From positions 1 through 16,303 of the forward strand of contig JASHUH010000433.1 in assembly GCA_030040115.1 (NCBI GenBank): a stretch of DNA of 16,303 nucleotides, written 5' to 3'. A model generated the notes under the pieces. The model did not search any database, was not told the origin of the DNA, and worked only from the letters and a program-made list of their open reading frames with translations. This stretch comes from Acidobacteriaceae bacterium (lineage in GTDB: Bacteria > Acidobacteriota > Terriglobia > Terriglobales > Acidobacteriaceae). Both the position numbers and the translations under genes were made by a program. This document shows positions 7,345 through 14,074 of this stretch, in pieces (position 1 is the first letter of the stretch; each line of letters starts with the position of its first letter).

Positions 7345-7394
7345 CGTCGTCAGCGGGCGACCGGCGCTGCTGCTACCCGCCCGGCTCCATCCAG

Positions 7395-7400
7395 TACACT
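7395..7400 (+). promoter_or_regulatory. Possible -10 box for nadK with a near-leaderless start
   Basis: TACACT lies 8 bases before the nadK ATG, so a transcript from it would start about 2 bases before or at the start codon. There is no purine-rich ribosome-binding site in front of that ATG, which fits leaderless translation. No -35 match is visible. Confidence 0.3.
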
Positions 7401-7408
7401 GGGACCGC

Positions 7409-8266
7409 ATGACTCGCGTGGCCATTGCCTGCAAGCCGTACAAGGAAGAGGTCGGCCGGATCTTGCCGGAACTGGTGGCCTGGCTGCGCGCCCGTGACTA
7501 TGAGCCGCTGGTGGACCGCGAAGGCGCCGAGTCTGCGTCGGGCGCGCCGGTGGTGGATCGCGCGGAAATGCCCTCCTGGTCGCCTGCGCTGGTCATCGTT
7601 CTGGGCGGCGACGGCACGCTGCTGGCGCTGGCGAGGGTGTTCGCCACGGTGGGTACGCCGATCCTGGGCGTGAATTTGGGCTTCCTCGGTTTTTTGACCG
7701 AGATTCGTCTCGCCGACCTCTATTCCACGCTGGAGGGCTGGTGTTCGGGCTGTTATCGCGTGGACGAGCGCGCCATGCTCCACGCGTCGCTGTGGCGCGA
7801 CGGCGCCGAGCACTCCAGCCATGAGGCACTCAACGAAGTGGTGGTGTCGAAGGGCGACATTGCCCGGATGGGCGAGTTCGCGGTGGTGCTGGACGGCAAG
7901 AGCGTGGCGCGATTTCGCGCCGATGGGGTGATCGTATCCACGCCCACTGGCTCGACGGCGTACACCCTGGCCGCCAATGGACCCATCGTCACCCCGGACG
8001 TGGACGCCATGGTGGTGACGCCGATCTGTCCGCATCTGCTGACCTTGCGGCCCATTGTGGTGCGCGGCGACGCGTCGCTGGCGGTGCGCGTGGAAGGCAT
8101 TCCCAATCTGGCCCTGCTCACCGTGGATGGACAGCAGGCGGTTGAACTGCAAAAGGACGACGAACTGCGCTGTCACCGATCCAGCTTCAGGGTGAAGCTG
8201 GTCCGCCTGGGCGACAGCGGTTTTTTCGAGGCGCTGAGAAGCAAGCTGAGCTGGGGAGAGATGTGA
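7409..8266 (+). CDS. nadK: ATP-dependent NAD kinase
   Basis: Phosphorylates NAD+ to NADP+ in the cytosol, the only known route to NADP. The 285-aa protein has the GGDGT motif (66-70) for phosphate donor binding, GVNLGFLGFLTEI (87-99), the NAD-binding Asn-Glu pair (NE, 142-143) and STPTGSTAYTLAA (177-189). The usual GGPI after this box reads NGPI here, a small change. The C-terminus (FFEALRSKLSWGEM) is complete and normal for the family. ATG 7409 is chosen because the family N-terminus (VAIACKPYK) begins directly after it; open frame further upstream overlaps tlyA and shows no homology. Only 19 bases separate the stop codon from the stop of the convergent antitoxin gene. Confidence 0.95.
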   Translation: MTRVAIACKPYKEEVGRILPELVAWLRARDYEPLVDREGAESASGAPVVDRAEMPSWSPALVIVLGGDGTLLALARVFATVGTPILGVNLGFLGFLTEIRLADLYSTLEGWCSGCYRVDERAMLHASLWRDGAEHSSHEALNEVVVSKGDIARMGEFAVVLDGKSVARFRADGVIVSTPTGSTAYTLAANGPIVTPDVDAMVVTPICPHLLTLRPIVVRGDASLAVRVEGIPNLALLTVDGQQAVELQKDDELRCHRSSFRVKLVRLGDSGFFEALRSKLSWGEM

Positions 8267-8302
8267 GGCGGACCGGGAGGTGTACTCAATCGTCCAAGCC
8301 AA
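8267..8302 (-). pseudogene. RelE-type toxin remnant, first ~12 codons only
   Basis: On the minus strand, a TTG overlapping the antitoxin 3' end (17 bases) starts LAWTIEYTSRSA. This closely resembles the opening of RelE/ParE-superfamily toxins (typically MAWTIEYT followed by an Ala/Lys-Leu helix), and the overlap is the usual arrangement for such pairs. After about 12 codons the frame runs into the antisense of the nadK 3' end, which encodes no RelE sequence. The rest of the toxin (about 75 residues) is therefore missing, with the break at or within a few bases of the nadK stop codon. The fragment is short, so the call rests on the motif together with its position. Confidence 0.65.
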
Positions 8303-8513
8303 GGTCTCTTCTCACTTCCGCGGAAGAGTGGGTTCTCTCCTCGCCCTTGCGGACGCGCTCCATCGTCGCCGCCGCGAGATAATACTCTTCCAGATCCTCC
8401 AAGCCATTCTTGATCAACTCGCGCAGATAATAGGCCTTGGTGCGGCCGGTGCGTGCGGCGAGGCGATCAAACCGCTGTTCGATCGCCGGTTCGAGACGGA
8501 TGGAAGTGGCCAC
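8286..8513 (-). CDS. Ribbon-helix-helix antitoxin (RelB-like), toxin partner lost
   Basis: A 75-aa protein opening ATSIRLEPAIEQRFDRLAAR, followed by GRTKAYYLRELI: an N-terminal beta strand and two helices of the ribbon-helix-helix fold that binds DNA as a dimer. The acidic C-terminal part (EERTHSSAEVRRDLGLDD) is the toxin-binding tail typical of RelB-like antitoxins. It is full length for the family. The GTG start has GAGG about 7 bases upstream. The gene probably represses its own promoter through the palindromes upstream of it. Its toxin survives only as a ~12-codon stub, so this is an orphan antitoxin. The surrounding AT-rich promoter, unlike the GC-rich neighbours, hints at horizontal arrival. 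Confidence 0.88.
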   Translation of the reverse strand: MATSIRLEPAIEQRFDRLAARTGRTKAYYLRELIKNGLEDLEEYYLAAATMERVRKGEERTHSSAEVRRDLGLDD

Positions 8514-8525
8514 GGCAATTACCTC

Positions 8526-8566
8526 GAATACACATATTCAATGTATTCATTGTGTTTGAATTCGAA
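8526..8566 (-). promoter_or_regulatory. AT-rich promoter with nested inverted repeats upstream of the RHH antitoxin
   Basis: GAATACA (8526-8532) and TGTATTC (8542-8548) form a perfect 7-bp inverted repeat with a 9-base spacer. CAATG (8539-8543) and CATTG (8548-8552) form a second, overlapping one, and TTCGAA (8561-8566) is a 6-bp palindrome. Ribbon-helix-helix antitoxins usually repress their own operon through short repeats of this sort, so this is a likely operator. A GAATAT box on the minus strand could serve as -10. Confidence 0.45.
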
Positions 8567-8621
8567 GAAGCCGGTCCAGTGCACGCTCGATCGCACAGCG
8601 CGTGGAAACCAAGTGCGGGCG

Positions 8622-9164
8622 CTACTTGATCAGTTCCGCCAGCAGCACCTTGGCTTTGGCAGCCAAGGTATGGGCGCCGTCGATGTCGCCGGAAGCCAGC
8701 GCTTCCCGGGCCTGCTTGAGGAAATCGCGAACGTGATCCGCAGTTTTCTTTTCCGGGTCGCTGAGCTGGCGGTTGAGACCGGTCAATCCCCGTTCCGTGG
8801 TCGCGATCAACTCCTCTGTTTCCACGCGATAGTCGGCCGGATCGCCGGTGGAAAGCGGGCCGACGGCGCTGACTTCAGGAGTGTCCACGGACGCGACTTC
8901 GGCGTTTTTGTCGGGCATGGGCTTATGGTGCTTCACATGGGGCTGCTTGGGGGGCAGCTTTTCCGCCACGGTTTCAGCGTTTTCGGTCGGCTTGGTGGGG
9001 ATGGTCGTGGCCGACTTTGGCAAATCGACAGGCGCGGTGTCGGGCGGCGGCAGGTTCGTCACCGGGGGCGCGACCGCCGCGGTCTGAACCTGATGGGTCC
9101 TATGAAAACAGGCCGTCAGCAGCAGCGGCAAAAGCCACGCTACGCACCTTGCGGGCTTTCTCAT
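8622..9164 (-). CDS. Proline-rich lipoprotein coupled to the histidine kinase
   Basis: A 180-aa protein with a short lipoprotein signal peptide: basic start, hydrophobic core 8-17, lipobox LLTA before Cys19. Residues about 25-90 are rich in Pro, Thr, Lys and His (e.g. PPKQPHVKHHKPMPDK) and probably form a flexible linker able to span part of the periplasm. The C-terminal 80 residues look helical (RVETEELIATTERGLTGLNR; HVRDFLKQAREALASGDIDG) and resemble a single TPR-like helical hairpin. I do not recognise a named family. Its ATG overlaps the TGA of the kinase gene (ATGA), so it is co-transcribed and probably translationally coupled. It could be an accessory sensor or an output of the two-component system; no direct evidence decides. 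Confidence 0.82.
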   Translation of the reverse strand: MRKPARCVAWLLPLLLTACFHRTHQVQTAAVAPPVTNLPPPDTAPVDLPKSATTIPTKPTENAETVAEKLPPKQPHVKHHKPMPDKNAEVASVDTPEVSAVGPLSTGDPADYRVETEELIATTERGLTGLNRQLSDPEKKTADHVRDFLKQAREALASGDIDGAHTLAAKAKVLLAELIK

Positions 9165-11158
9165 CCTACGAGTCCCTTCTCGCTGTCAACACTAGCCGGC
9201 TGAAGATGCCGGCGGCCCCATTCTGCGGCAGATAGCGGAATTCGCAGCCTGAATTCCGACCCGCGGCCTACTCTCGATTGTACTTCTACACTGCCATGAT
9301 GCAACTGCAAGATCCGATAGGTCATGGACAGCCCGATTCCACTCCCTTCGCTCTTGGTGGTGTAATATAAGTCGAAAATTTTCTCCCGAATTTCATCCGG
9401 AATGCCGGGCCCCTGGTCGGCAATCCGGACCACCGCAGATCGCATCCCTGGCGGACCGGCCGCAGAGAATCCGTTCGCGCCGCCGGGTTGCCGCCGTTCC
9501 TCTTCGAGCGTCACTTCGAGCCGGCCGCCCTCGGGCATGGCCTGGGCTCCGTTCTGAATCACGTTGAGCACCGCCTGCTTGAGCAGATCGGCGTCCACAT
9601 TGGCGGTCAGCGGTTCGGGGGGTATTCGGCTCACCAGCTCCACGTTCCGGGTGTACAGCTCGTCGCGGGCAAGGGCCAGCACGTCGGCGATGACCGGACG
9701 CAGATCCTGCTCGTGAAGCTGCAGCTCGACGGGGCGGGAAAAATCCACCAGGGTTTGCACGACGCGGTCGAGGCGATGAATCTCCGCGTCGATGACCTCC
9801 AGATGGCGCACCGCCGGAGATTCGGTATCGCGCAACTTGGACTTCAACAGCTCCAGATGGACCACGATGGCGTTGATGGGGTTCTTCACCTCATGGCCCA
9901 CGCCGGAAGTGAGCCTGCCGATGGCGGCCATGCGCCGCGAGAGCTCCAATTCCGACTCAATCTCGGCGGCCGACTCGAGATCGTGCAGTGTGACCAGGGC
10001 GCCGAGGCCGCGCCTCTTTTCGATGTCGTGAATCGATTCTACCGAAACCTGAATGCGGCGGCCGGTTTCGGTGCGAATCTCTTCTTCAACCAACGCGGCG
10101 CCGGACTCCAGCGCTTCCATCAGGGCAGCTCCCAGCACCGTGGAACGGTCGAAAATCTCTTCGGCCGGGCGGCCGAGAACGGCGTCGCCTTCGATTTGCA
10201 GAAGCCGTCGCGCCGATTCCGAAACCAGCACCGCCCGGCCCTCGGCGGTAAACAGCAGGATGCCATCCTGCAAGTTTCCGAGAATCTGATCGAGGTTCTC
10301 CCGCAACGCGGAAAACACCTCTTCCACGTTGCGCATGCGCTGCCCGATCATCTCGATCTTGCTGGAAACCTGCTCTTCCATGTCCTGCTTTTGAGCGGCT
10401 TCTTTCTTGCCCGGCGGCTCGTCCTGCGGCTCGATAGCCAGCGCTTCCGGCTTGCCCGCGGCCTTGCCTATCGCGGTCCAATAGTCGAGTTGCTGGCTGA
10501 TTTTAGCCATCGGCCGGAGAGCCAGATTGCTCAACAGAAACGCGACCAGCAACGCGGTGAGGAGGGCAAGGCCCATCAACGTAAACGCTTCAGCCAGCCA
10601 AGGCGCATAAAAGGCGCGGAGCAGCGTGGTGCGCACGCCCACATTCACGGTGGCGAAGGGTTGGCCGTAGCGGTCCAGCGGCGCCACCACATCGTAGACT
10701 TTAGGTTCGCCGAAGATTTCCTTCATCAACTGGATGGGGTTGGCCTTGAGCAACTGGTCATAGTTGGGCCGCACCGGCAGCGGCTTGTCCTCGTTGTCGG
10801 CGTTGGTGCTGAGGAAGGTGTGGGACTGGCTGTCGCCGATGTTGATGTCGTAGACCGTAAGGGAGTAACGGTCCGCCGAGTTGACCATAGCCTGCAACGT
10901 CTCATCGTTGCGGGCGGCCTCAGCCGCCAAAACGCGCAACTGATCGGGGTGGTTGGGATCGAAGGTTTGGTCCTGCAGCCCATTCTCCAGCGCCTCCTGC
11001 AGGGCGTAGCGCACCTGCTCGGCGATCACTTTGTTGGTGTCGTAGGATTGCTGGACCGCGGCGTGAAGCAGTTGGCTCACATAGACCAGGGAGAGCACTC
11101 CGGCGATGAGAAAGACCAGCGCGGTGATGGCGAGAACGAGTTTGGTTTTCACGCGCAT
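9161..11158 (-). CDS. Membrane histidine kinase with periplasmic sensor and PAS domain
   Basis: A 665-aa sensor kinase, NtrB/ZraS/AtoS-like. Order of parts: TM1 (about 7-28), periplasmic sensor region (30-190), TM2 (192-211), HAMP-like linker starting LALRPMAKI (212-220), a charged coiled segment (240-290), a PAS domain (about 290-400, LQDGILLFTAEGRAVLVSES), then HisKA with GHEVKNPINAI and the phospho-acceptor His422. The ATPase domain has an N box around Asn532/Asn536, G1 DQGPGI (581-586), the F box IFDLYYTTK and G2 GSGIGL (605-610). All key residues are present. The partner is almost certainly the NtrC-type regulator just upstream. There is no strong ribosome-binding site at ATG 11158. A sigma-54 promoter match lies about 135 bases upstream, and the lipoprotein gene overlaps its 3' end. 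Confidence 0.94.
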   Translation of the reverse strand: MRVKTKLVLAITALVFLIAGVLSLVYVSQLLHAAVQQSYDTNKVIAEQVRYALQEALENGLQDQTFDPNHPDQLRVLAAEAARNDETLQAMVNSADRYSLTVYDINIGDSQSHTFLSTNADNEDKPLPVRPNYDQLLKANPIQLMKEIFGEPKVYDVVAPLDRYGQPFATVNVGVRTTLLRAFYAPWLAEAFTLMGLALLTALLVAFLLSNLALRPMAKISQQLDYWTAIGKAAGKPEALAIEPQDEPPGKKEAAQKQDMEEQVSSKIEMIGQRMRNVEEVFSALRENLDQILGNLQDGILLFTAEGRAVLVSESARRLLQIEGDAVLGRPAEEIFDRSTVLGAALMEALESGAALVEEEIRTETGRRIQVSVESIHDIEKRRGLGALVTLHDLESAAEIESELELSRRMAAIGRLTSGVGHEVKNPINAIVVHLELLKSKLRDTESPAVRHLEVIDAEIHRLDRVVQTLVDFSRPVELQLHEQDLRPVIADVLALARDELYTRNVELVSRIPPEPLTANVDADLLKQAVLNVIQNGAQAMPEGGRLEVTLEEERRQPGGANGFSAAGPPGMRSAVVRIADQGPGIPDEIREKIFDLYYTTKSEGSGIGLSMTYRILQLHHGSVEVQSRVGRGSEFRLRIPLSAAEWGRRHLQPASVDSEKGLVG

Positions 11159-11292
11159 GGCGTCGATGCGGAGTCTCTCTCGAGTCAGCCGGAAATGAGA
11201 GGCTTGGACTCGATTTTACGCATTTACGATCCGGAAAGCATGCCCCGTGCAAGCAGGCGCGGCCAAAGCCGACCACCCCGGCCAAAGAAACT

Positions 11293-11309
11293 TGCAAGAC
11301 CTGGCCCAA
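11293..11309 (-). promoter_or_regulatory. Sigma-54 (-24/-12) promoter match upstream of the histidine kinase gene
   Basis: On the minus strand TTGGGCCAGGTCTTGCA matches the consensus TTGGCACG-N4-TTGCA: GG and GC are exactly 10 bases apart, and the -12 part TTGCA is perfect. Transcription would start near 11282, giving a leader of about 124 bases to the kinase ATG. The preceding gene encodes an NtrC-family activator, which makes the match more credible. Two bases of the -24 block differ from consensus. Confidence 0.55.
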
Positions 11310-11310
11310 G

Positions 11311-11340
11311 AAAAACTTAAGAGGCCCACGGAACCGGGCC
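11311..11340 (-). terminator. Probable terminator after the response regulator gene
   Basis: On the minus strand a GGCCC / GGGCC stem (11336-11340 with 11323-11327, 8-base loop) is followed by TCTTAAGTTTTT, an imperfect T-rich tail. It lies 38 bases after the regulator stop and just before the sigma-54 promoter match, which would separate the regulator transcript from the kinase-lipoprotein transcript. The stem is short, so termination may be partial. Confidence 0.4.
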
Positions 11341-11377
11341 GACAGGGATCCAATCGCCACTCGCTTGCGGAGGACCC

Positions 11378-12784
11378 TCAGGCGGCTGGAGATTCGCGGG
11401 CGCTGCCGTACATCTTGAGTTTGTTATGCAAGGTTTTGAGGCTTACGCCCAAAATCTCGGCGGCGCGGGTTTTATTTTGCCCGGTGGCTTCAAGGGTGCG
11501 GAGAATGAGCAAGCGCTCCGCCTCGTCGACGGTGGCGCCCACGTGCACCGGAACCACGCCGGGACCGGCATTTGGCTCCGCCGGCGGCTGCGTTTTGCCG
11601 AAGCCTGGAGGCAAGTGGCCGACGTCCAGCGGCGAGCCCTCGGGGCACAAAATCACCGCCCGCTCGATGGAGTTGCGCAGTTCGCGGGCGTTGCCCGGCC
11701 AGTTGTATTCCATCATTCGCTCGAGCATGGAGGGCGCGACGCCCGACACCCTGCGCCCGTGCTTCTGGTTCATCTCGTTCACCATGGCGTCGGTCATAGC
11801 GGGCAAGTCCTCCATATGCTCGCGCAGCGGCGGCATGTGGATATTAAAGACATTGAGCCGGTAGAAGAGGTCGGCGCGCAAATGTCCCTGGGCGACGGCG
11901 AGGTTGGGATCGCGATTGGTGGCGGCGAGCACGCGCACATCCACCTCCTGCTCGGTGCGGGCGCCCAAGCGGCGGAGTTTGCGCTCCTCCAGGACGCGGA
12001 GCAATTTGGCTTGCGTACCAATAGGCATTTCGCCGACCTCATCGAGCAGCAGCGTACCCCCGGAAGCGAGCTCAAAGCAGCCTGCCCGCCGCTCCGCCGC
12101 GCCGGTGAAGGAGCCCTTTTCGTGACCGAAGATCTCGCTCTCGATCAGGGTTTCGGGAATGGCGGCGCAATTGACGGCGACAAAGGGCCGCGACTTGCGC
12201 GGGCTCAGGTCGTGCAGGGTGCGCGCCACCAGTTCCTTGCCGGTGCCGCTCTCGCCGGTAATCAAGACGGGAACGCTGGAGGGCGCGATCTGTTCGATGA
12301 GCGCGAAAATTTCCCGCATGGCCCGCGAACTGCCCACCAGCGCGCCCAGCACGCCACTCTCGCGCAGCCGCCGCCGCGCCACCTCCAACTGAATTGCCGT
12401 CTCGCGCTGGCGCGTCGCATTCGCCAGAATGGTGCGCAGCCGGGTGGAATCCACCGGCTTCTGCAGGAAGTCGTATGCCCCCAATTTCATTGCGTCGACG
12501 GCCTGCTCGATCGACCCCATCGCGGTGAGAACCACCACGGCCAGATTGCCGTCCAGGCCTGTCCCCCCTTCGGCGAGCCTGGCCAACAGCCCCATTCCGT
12601 CCAACCGGGGCATCTTCAAGTCGGTCACGACGATGGCCGGTTCCCAGGCAAGCGCCTTCTCCCATCCTTCGATGCCGTCCCGCGCGGTCTGGGTTCGATA
12701 TCCCCAGCCGGAGATCAACTCCGCAAGGCCCATTAGGGCGTGGGGTTCGTCTTCAATGATGAGTACTTTTACACCGTTTTCCAT
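11378..12784 (-). CDS. NtrC-family sigma-54-dependent response regulator
   Basis: A 468-aa enhancer-binding protein with the full three-part layout. The receiver domain (1-125) has acidic pocket E11-D12, phospho-acceptor Asp55 (VVTDLKMP), Thr87/Ala88 and Lys109. The AAA+ domain (about 147-390) has Walker A GESGTGK (177-183), the sigma-54-contact loop as GSFTGA (224-229, Ser where Ala is commoner), Walker B TLLLDE (244-249) and a tail with NWPGNARELRN. The Fis-type helix-turn-helix (about 422-458) ends AAEILGVSLKTLHNKLKMYG. When phosphorylated it should form a ring that opens sigma-54 promoters. The kinase gene follows on the same strand after a terminator-like hairpin and a sigma-54 promoter match, so it may activate its own kinase. 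Upstream lies a 371-base gene-free stretch. ATG 12784 has only a weak ribosome-binding site (GGAAAAA). Confidence 0.95.
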   Translation of the reverse strand: MENGVKVLIIEDEPHALMGLAELISGWGYRTQTARDGIEGWEKALAWEPAIVVTDLKMPRLDGMGLLARLAEGGTGLDGNLAVVVLTAMGSIEQAVDAMKLGAYDFLQKPVDSTRLRTILANATRQRETAIQLEVARRRLRESGVLGALVGSSRAMREIFALIEQIAPSSVPVLITGESGTGKELVARTLHDLSPRKSRPFVAVNCAAIPETLIESEIFGHEKGSFTGAAERRAGCFELASGGTLLLDEVGEMPIGTQAKLLRVLEERKLRRLGARTEQEVDVRVLAATNRDPNLAVAQGHLRADLFYRLNVFNIHMPPLREHMEDLPAMTDAMVNEMNQKHGRRVSGVAPSMLERMMEYNWPGNARELRNSIERAVILCPEGSPLDVGHLPPGFGKTQPPAEPNAGPGVVPVHVGATVDEAERLLILRTLEATGQNKTRAAEILGVSLKTLHNKLKMYGSARESPAA

Positions 12785-13155
12785 ACAGATTTTTCCATTG
12801 CGGGCCCGGTGAATATCTGTAGGTCCAATTTTCTACGAAGCGCCCATCCTCGGCCAACTCCAGCTATCTTTATAAAAAACTTTGTTTCAAAAGGCGACCC
12901 GGAACCGGGGCGCCCACGGGGCGCAGCGAATCGCTCATGATTATCGCGCTTCAGTTCCTTTATCCATAGGCCGAGCCAAGATTTTTTGAAACACACTCTT
13001 AGTTTAAGCCCTGGCGGCGCCGATCCGCAGCCATAATCTTGCTTCAAGGATAAATAGCGCGCTGGGCGTGAGTTCGCTGAACGTGGCTATCCGGCTGCAA
13101 AGCCAGGGCTGGGCAAGGTTTCAGTGGCTAGGGATTGACGCCCGGCCGGCAAACA
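12785..13155. other. Gene-free 371-base stretch upstream of the response regulator
   Basis: No convincing gene here. It lies between the pagL 3' end and the regulator start, so it should hold the regulator promoter (minus strand). Seen in it: a 7-bp inverted repeat TACAGAT / ATCTGTA (12784-12790, 12815-12821) abutting the regulator start; an AT-rich patch with TTGAAA and TATAAA on the minus strand (about 12870-12890) at non-standard spacing; a widely spaced 10-bp inverted repeat; and a weak stem GATTGA / TCAATC (13133-13138, 13156-13161) across the pagL stop codon. No T-rich terminator was found for pagL. No sigma-54 element was found in the direction of the regulator. Confidence 0.5.
12883..12993. 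repeat. 10-bp perfect inverted repeat, arms 91 bases apart
   Basis: TGTTTCAAAA at 12883-12892 and its exact complement TTTTGAAACA at 12984-12993, both AT-rich in a GC-rich setting. The 111-base unit could be two binding sites for one regulator, or the ends of a small non-autonomous element. No target-site duplication was recognised, so the second idea is weak. Confidence 0.35.
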
Positions 13156-13965
13156 TCAATCCGCAGGTGGCGCGCGATGAGCGCGCCCCAAGCTGAAACA
13201 GTAGGTCACCTGGAACAGGCCATTGTCGATCCCGGGATTCTGCATGGCTGTGTTTTTGTTGGAGACATGATGATAGCGGTATTCAACGCGAATGGACCGG
13301 GTTCGGGAGCGATACAGCTCAAGTCCAGCGCCAAAATCGAAGGTGAAATTAAAGGAGCCCGCGCTTGCAATTGGGATTGGCCGCGTTGAATACATGTAAC
13401 CGCCGTGCCCATCGGCGAAAGGCTGGACCTTGCGCGCAGGAAGAAAGTTCCACTGCAGGCCAAGAGGAGACATGGCCTCGCCGACAGTCCATTCGCGGCC
13501 TCGGCAGGAAGTGGTTTCGGTTCCGCTGTAGGTGACGCCATCGGGACCGATGAAGGTGTAGCTGCGGCTTGAGGGTGAACATAAAACGATAGGCCCGCCG
13601 GCAATGACGCTGGTGGTCGCGGTGGGGGCGGTCTGGTTGTCCACATAAAGACTGAGCGGATCGCTCTCCAAAGCCACCGGTAGAAGCTCGCCATCGTATT
13701 GCCAATCGACGAAGCGAGTGAGCAGGAGACGCCGGCTATACGAGACGCCGAAACCGAGCAGCTTGCGATTTTGGGAAACGCCGAGGAGAATGTGGCTGGA
13801 ATCGTTGGAGTAGGCGCTGAAGAACCCAAGGGTGTTGCGCCGGGCGTAACGCGCGCTTGCCGCCGGGTTCTGAGCCGACGGCTGAGCCCCCGCGGGCAGG
13901 CCCCACGCCGCCATGAGGAGCAACACGAGAACCCAACAAACGGCAAGCCGGGTGCTTGAAAGCAC
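13156..13965 (-). CDS. pagL: PagL-like lipid A 3-O-deacylase / acyloxyacyl hydrolase family outer-membrane protein
   Basis: A 269-aa protein with a cleavable signal peptide (hydrophobic 8-20, likely cut after PAGAQ near 28) and alternating beta-strand patterns suited to an 8-stranded outer-membrane barrel. The family signature is clear near the C-terminus: EYRYHHVSNKNTAMQNPGID (228-247), where His233 and Ser235 match the PagL catalytic His-X-Ser, followed by NPGI. The third residue of the known triad, Glu 12 positions after Ser, is Asp247 here. PagL removes the 3-linked acyl chain from lipid A in the outer membrane; acidobacterial homologues often carry the acyloxyacyl hydrolase name. A 50-residue insertion-like part (about 100-155), with Cys129 and Cys154, may be an extracellular loop. 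GTG is the apparent start, with a weak ribosome-binding site. It stands alone, upstream of the regulator on the same strand. Confidence 0.8.
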   Translation of the reverse strand: MLSSTRLAVCWVLVLLLMAAWGLPAGAQPSAQNPAASARYARRNTLGFFSAYSNDSSHILLGVSQNRKLLGFGVSYSRRLLLTRFVDWQYDGELLPVALESDPLSLYVDNQTAPTATTSVIAGGPIVLCSPSSRSYTFIGPDGVTYSGTETTSCRGREWTVGEAMSPLGLQWNFLPARKVQPFADGHGGYMYSTRPIPIASAGSFNFTFDFGAGLELYRSRTRSIRVEYRYHHVSNKNTAMQNPGIDNGLFQVTYCFSLGRAHRAPPAD

Positions 13966-14030
13966 GCTTTCGGTTTTTTGCAGCAGAATTCCTCTTTTCG
14001 GGGAGCGGGGATGAGCAGCCTTCGAGGGCC

Positions 14031-14067
14031 TATACTTTGTTGTTGTTCAAATCCCATTGTAAGGGAG
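14031..14067 (+). promoter_or_regulatory. -10 box and ribosome-binding site of the dipeptidase gene
   Basis: TATACT (14031-14036) is one base from the -10 consensus and would place the transcript start near 14043. AAGGGAG (14061-14067) sits 7 bases before ATG 14075 and fixes that start. No clear -35 is visible. Confidence 0.5.
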
Positions 14068-14074
14068 TGGTTGT

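Noticed and set aside
7373..8302. 309-codon minus-strand frame beginning LAWTIEYT
   Set aside because: Only the first ~12 codons look like RelE; the rest is antisense of nadK, so it is kept as a toxin stub and not as a long gene.
9488..11320. 610-codon open frame on the plus strand
   Set aside because: It is the antisense of the histidine kinase, which has every catalytic motif. The plus-strand product has no recognisable domain; long antisense frames are expected at this GC content.
11426..12736. 436-codon open frame on the plus strand
   Set aside because: Antisense shadow of the NtrC-family regulator, which is certain from its motifs.
12769..13047. 92-codon minus-strand frame upstream of the regulator
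   Set aside because: No family resemblance, composition follows the low-complexity intergenic DNA, and it overlaps the regulator start in another frame.
13084..13100. Plus-strand sigma-54-like element (TGGCTATCCGGCTGCAA)
   Set aside because: GG-N10-GC spacing fits, but the next plus-strand gene starts almost 1 kb away and has its own -10 box, and the pagL gene between them is on the other strand. Probably chance.
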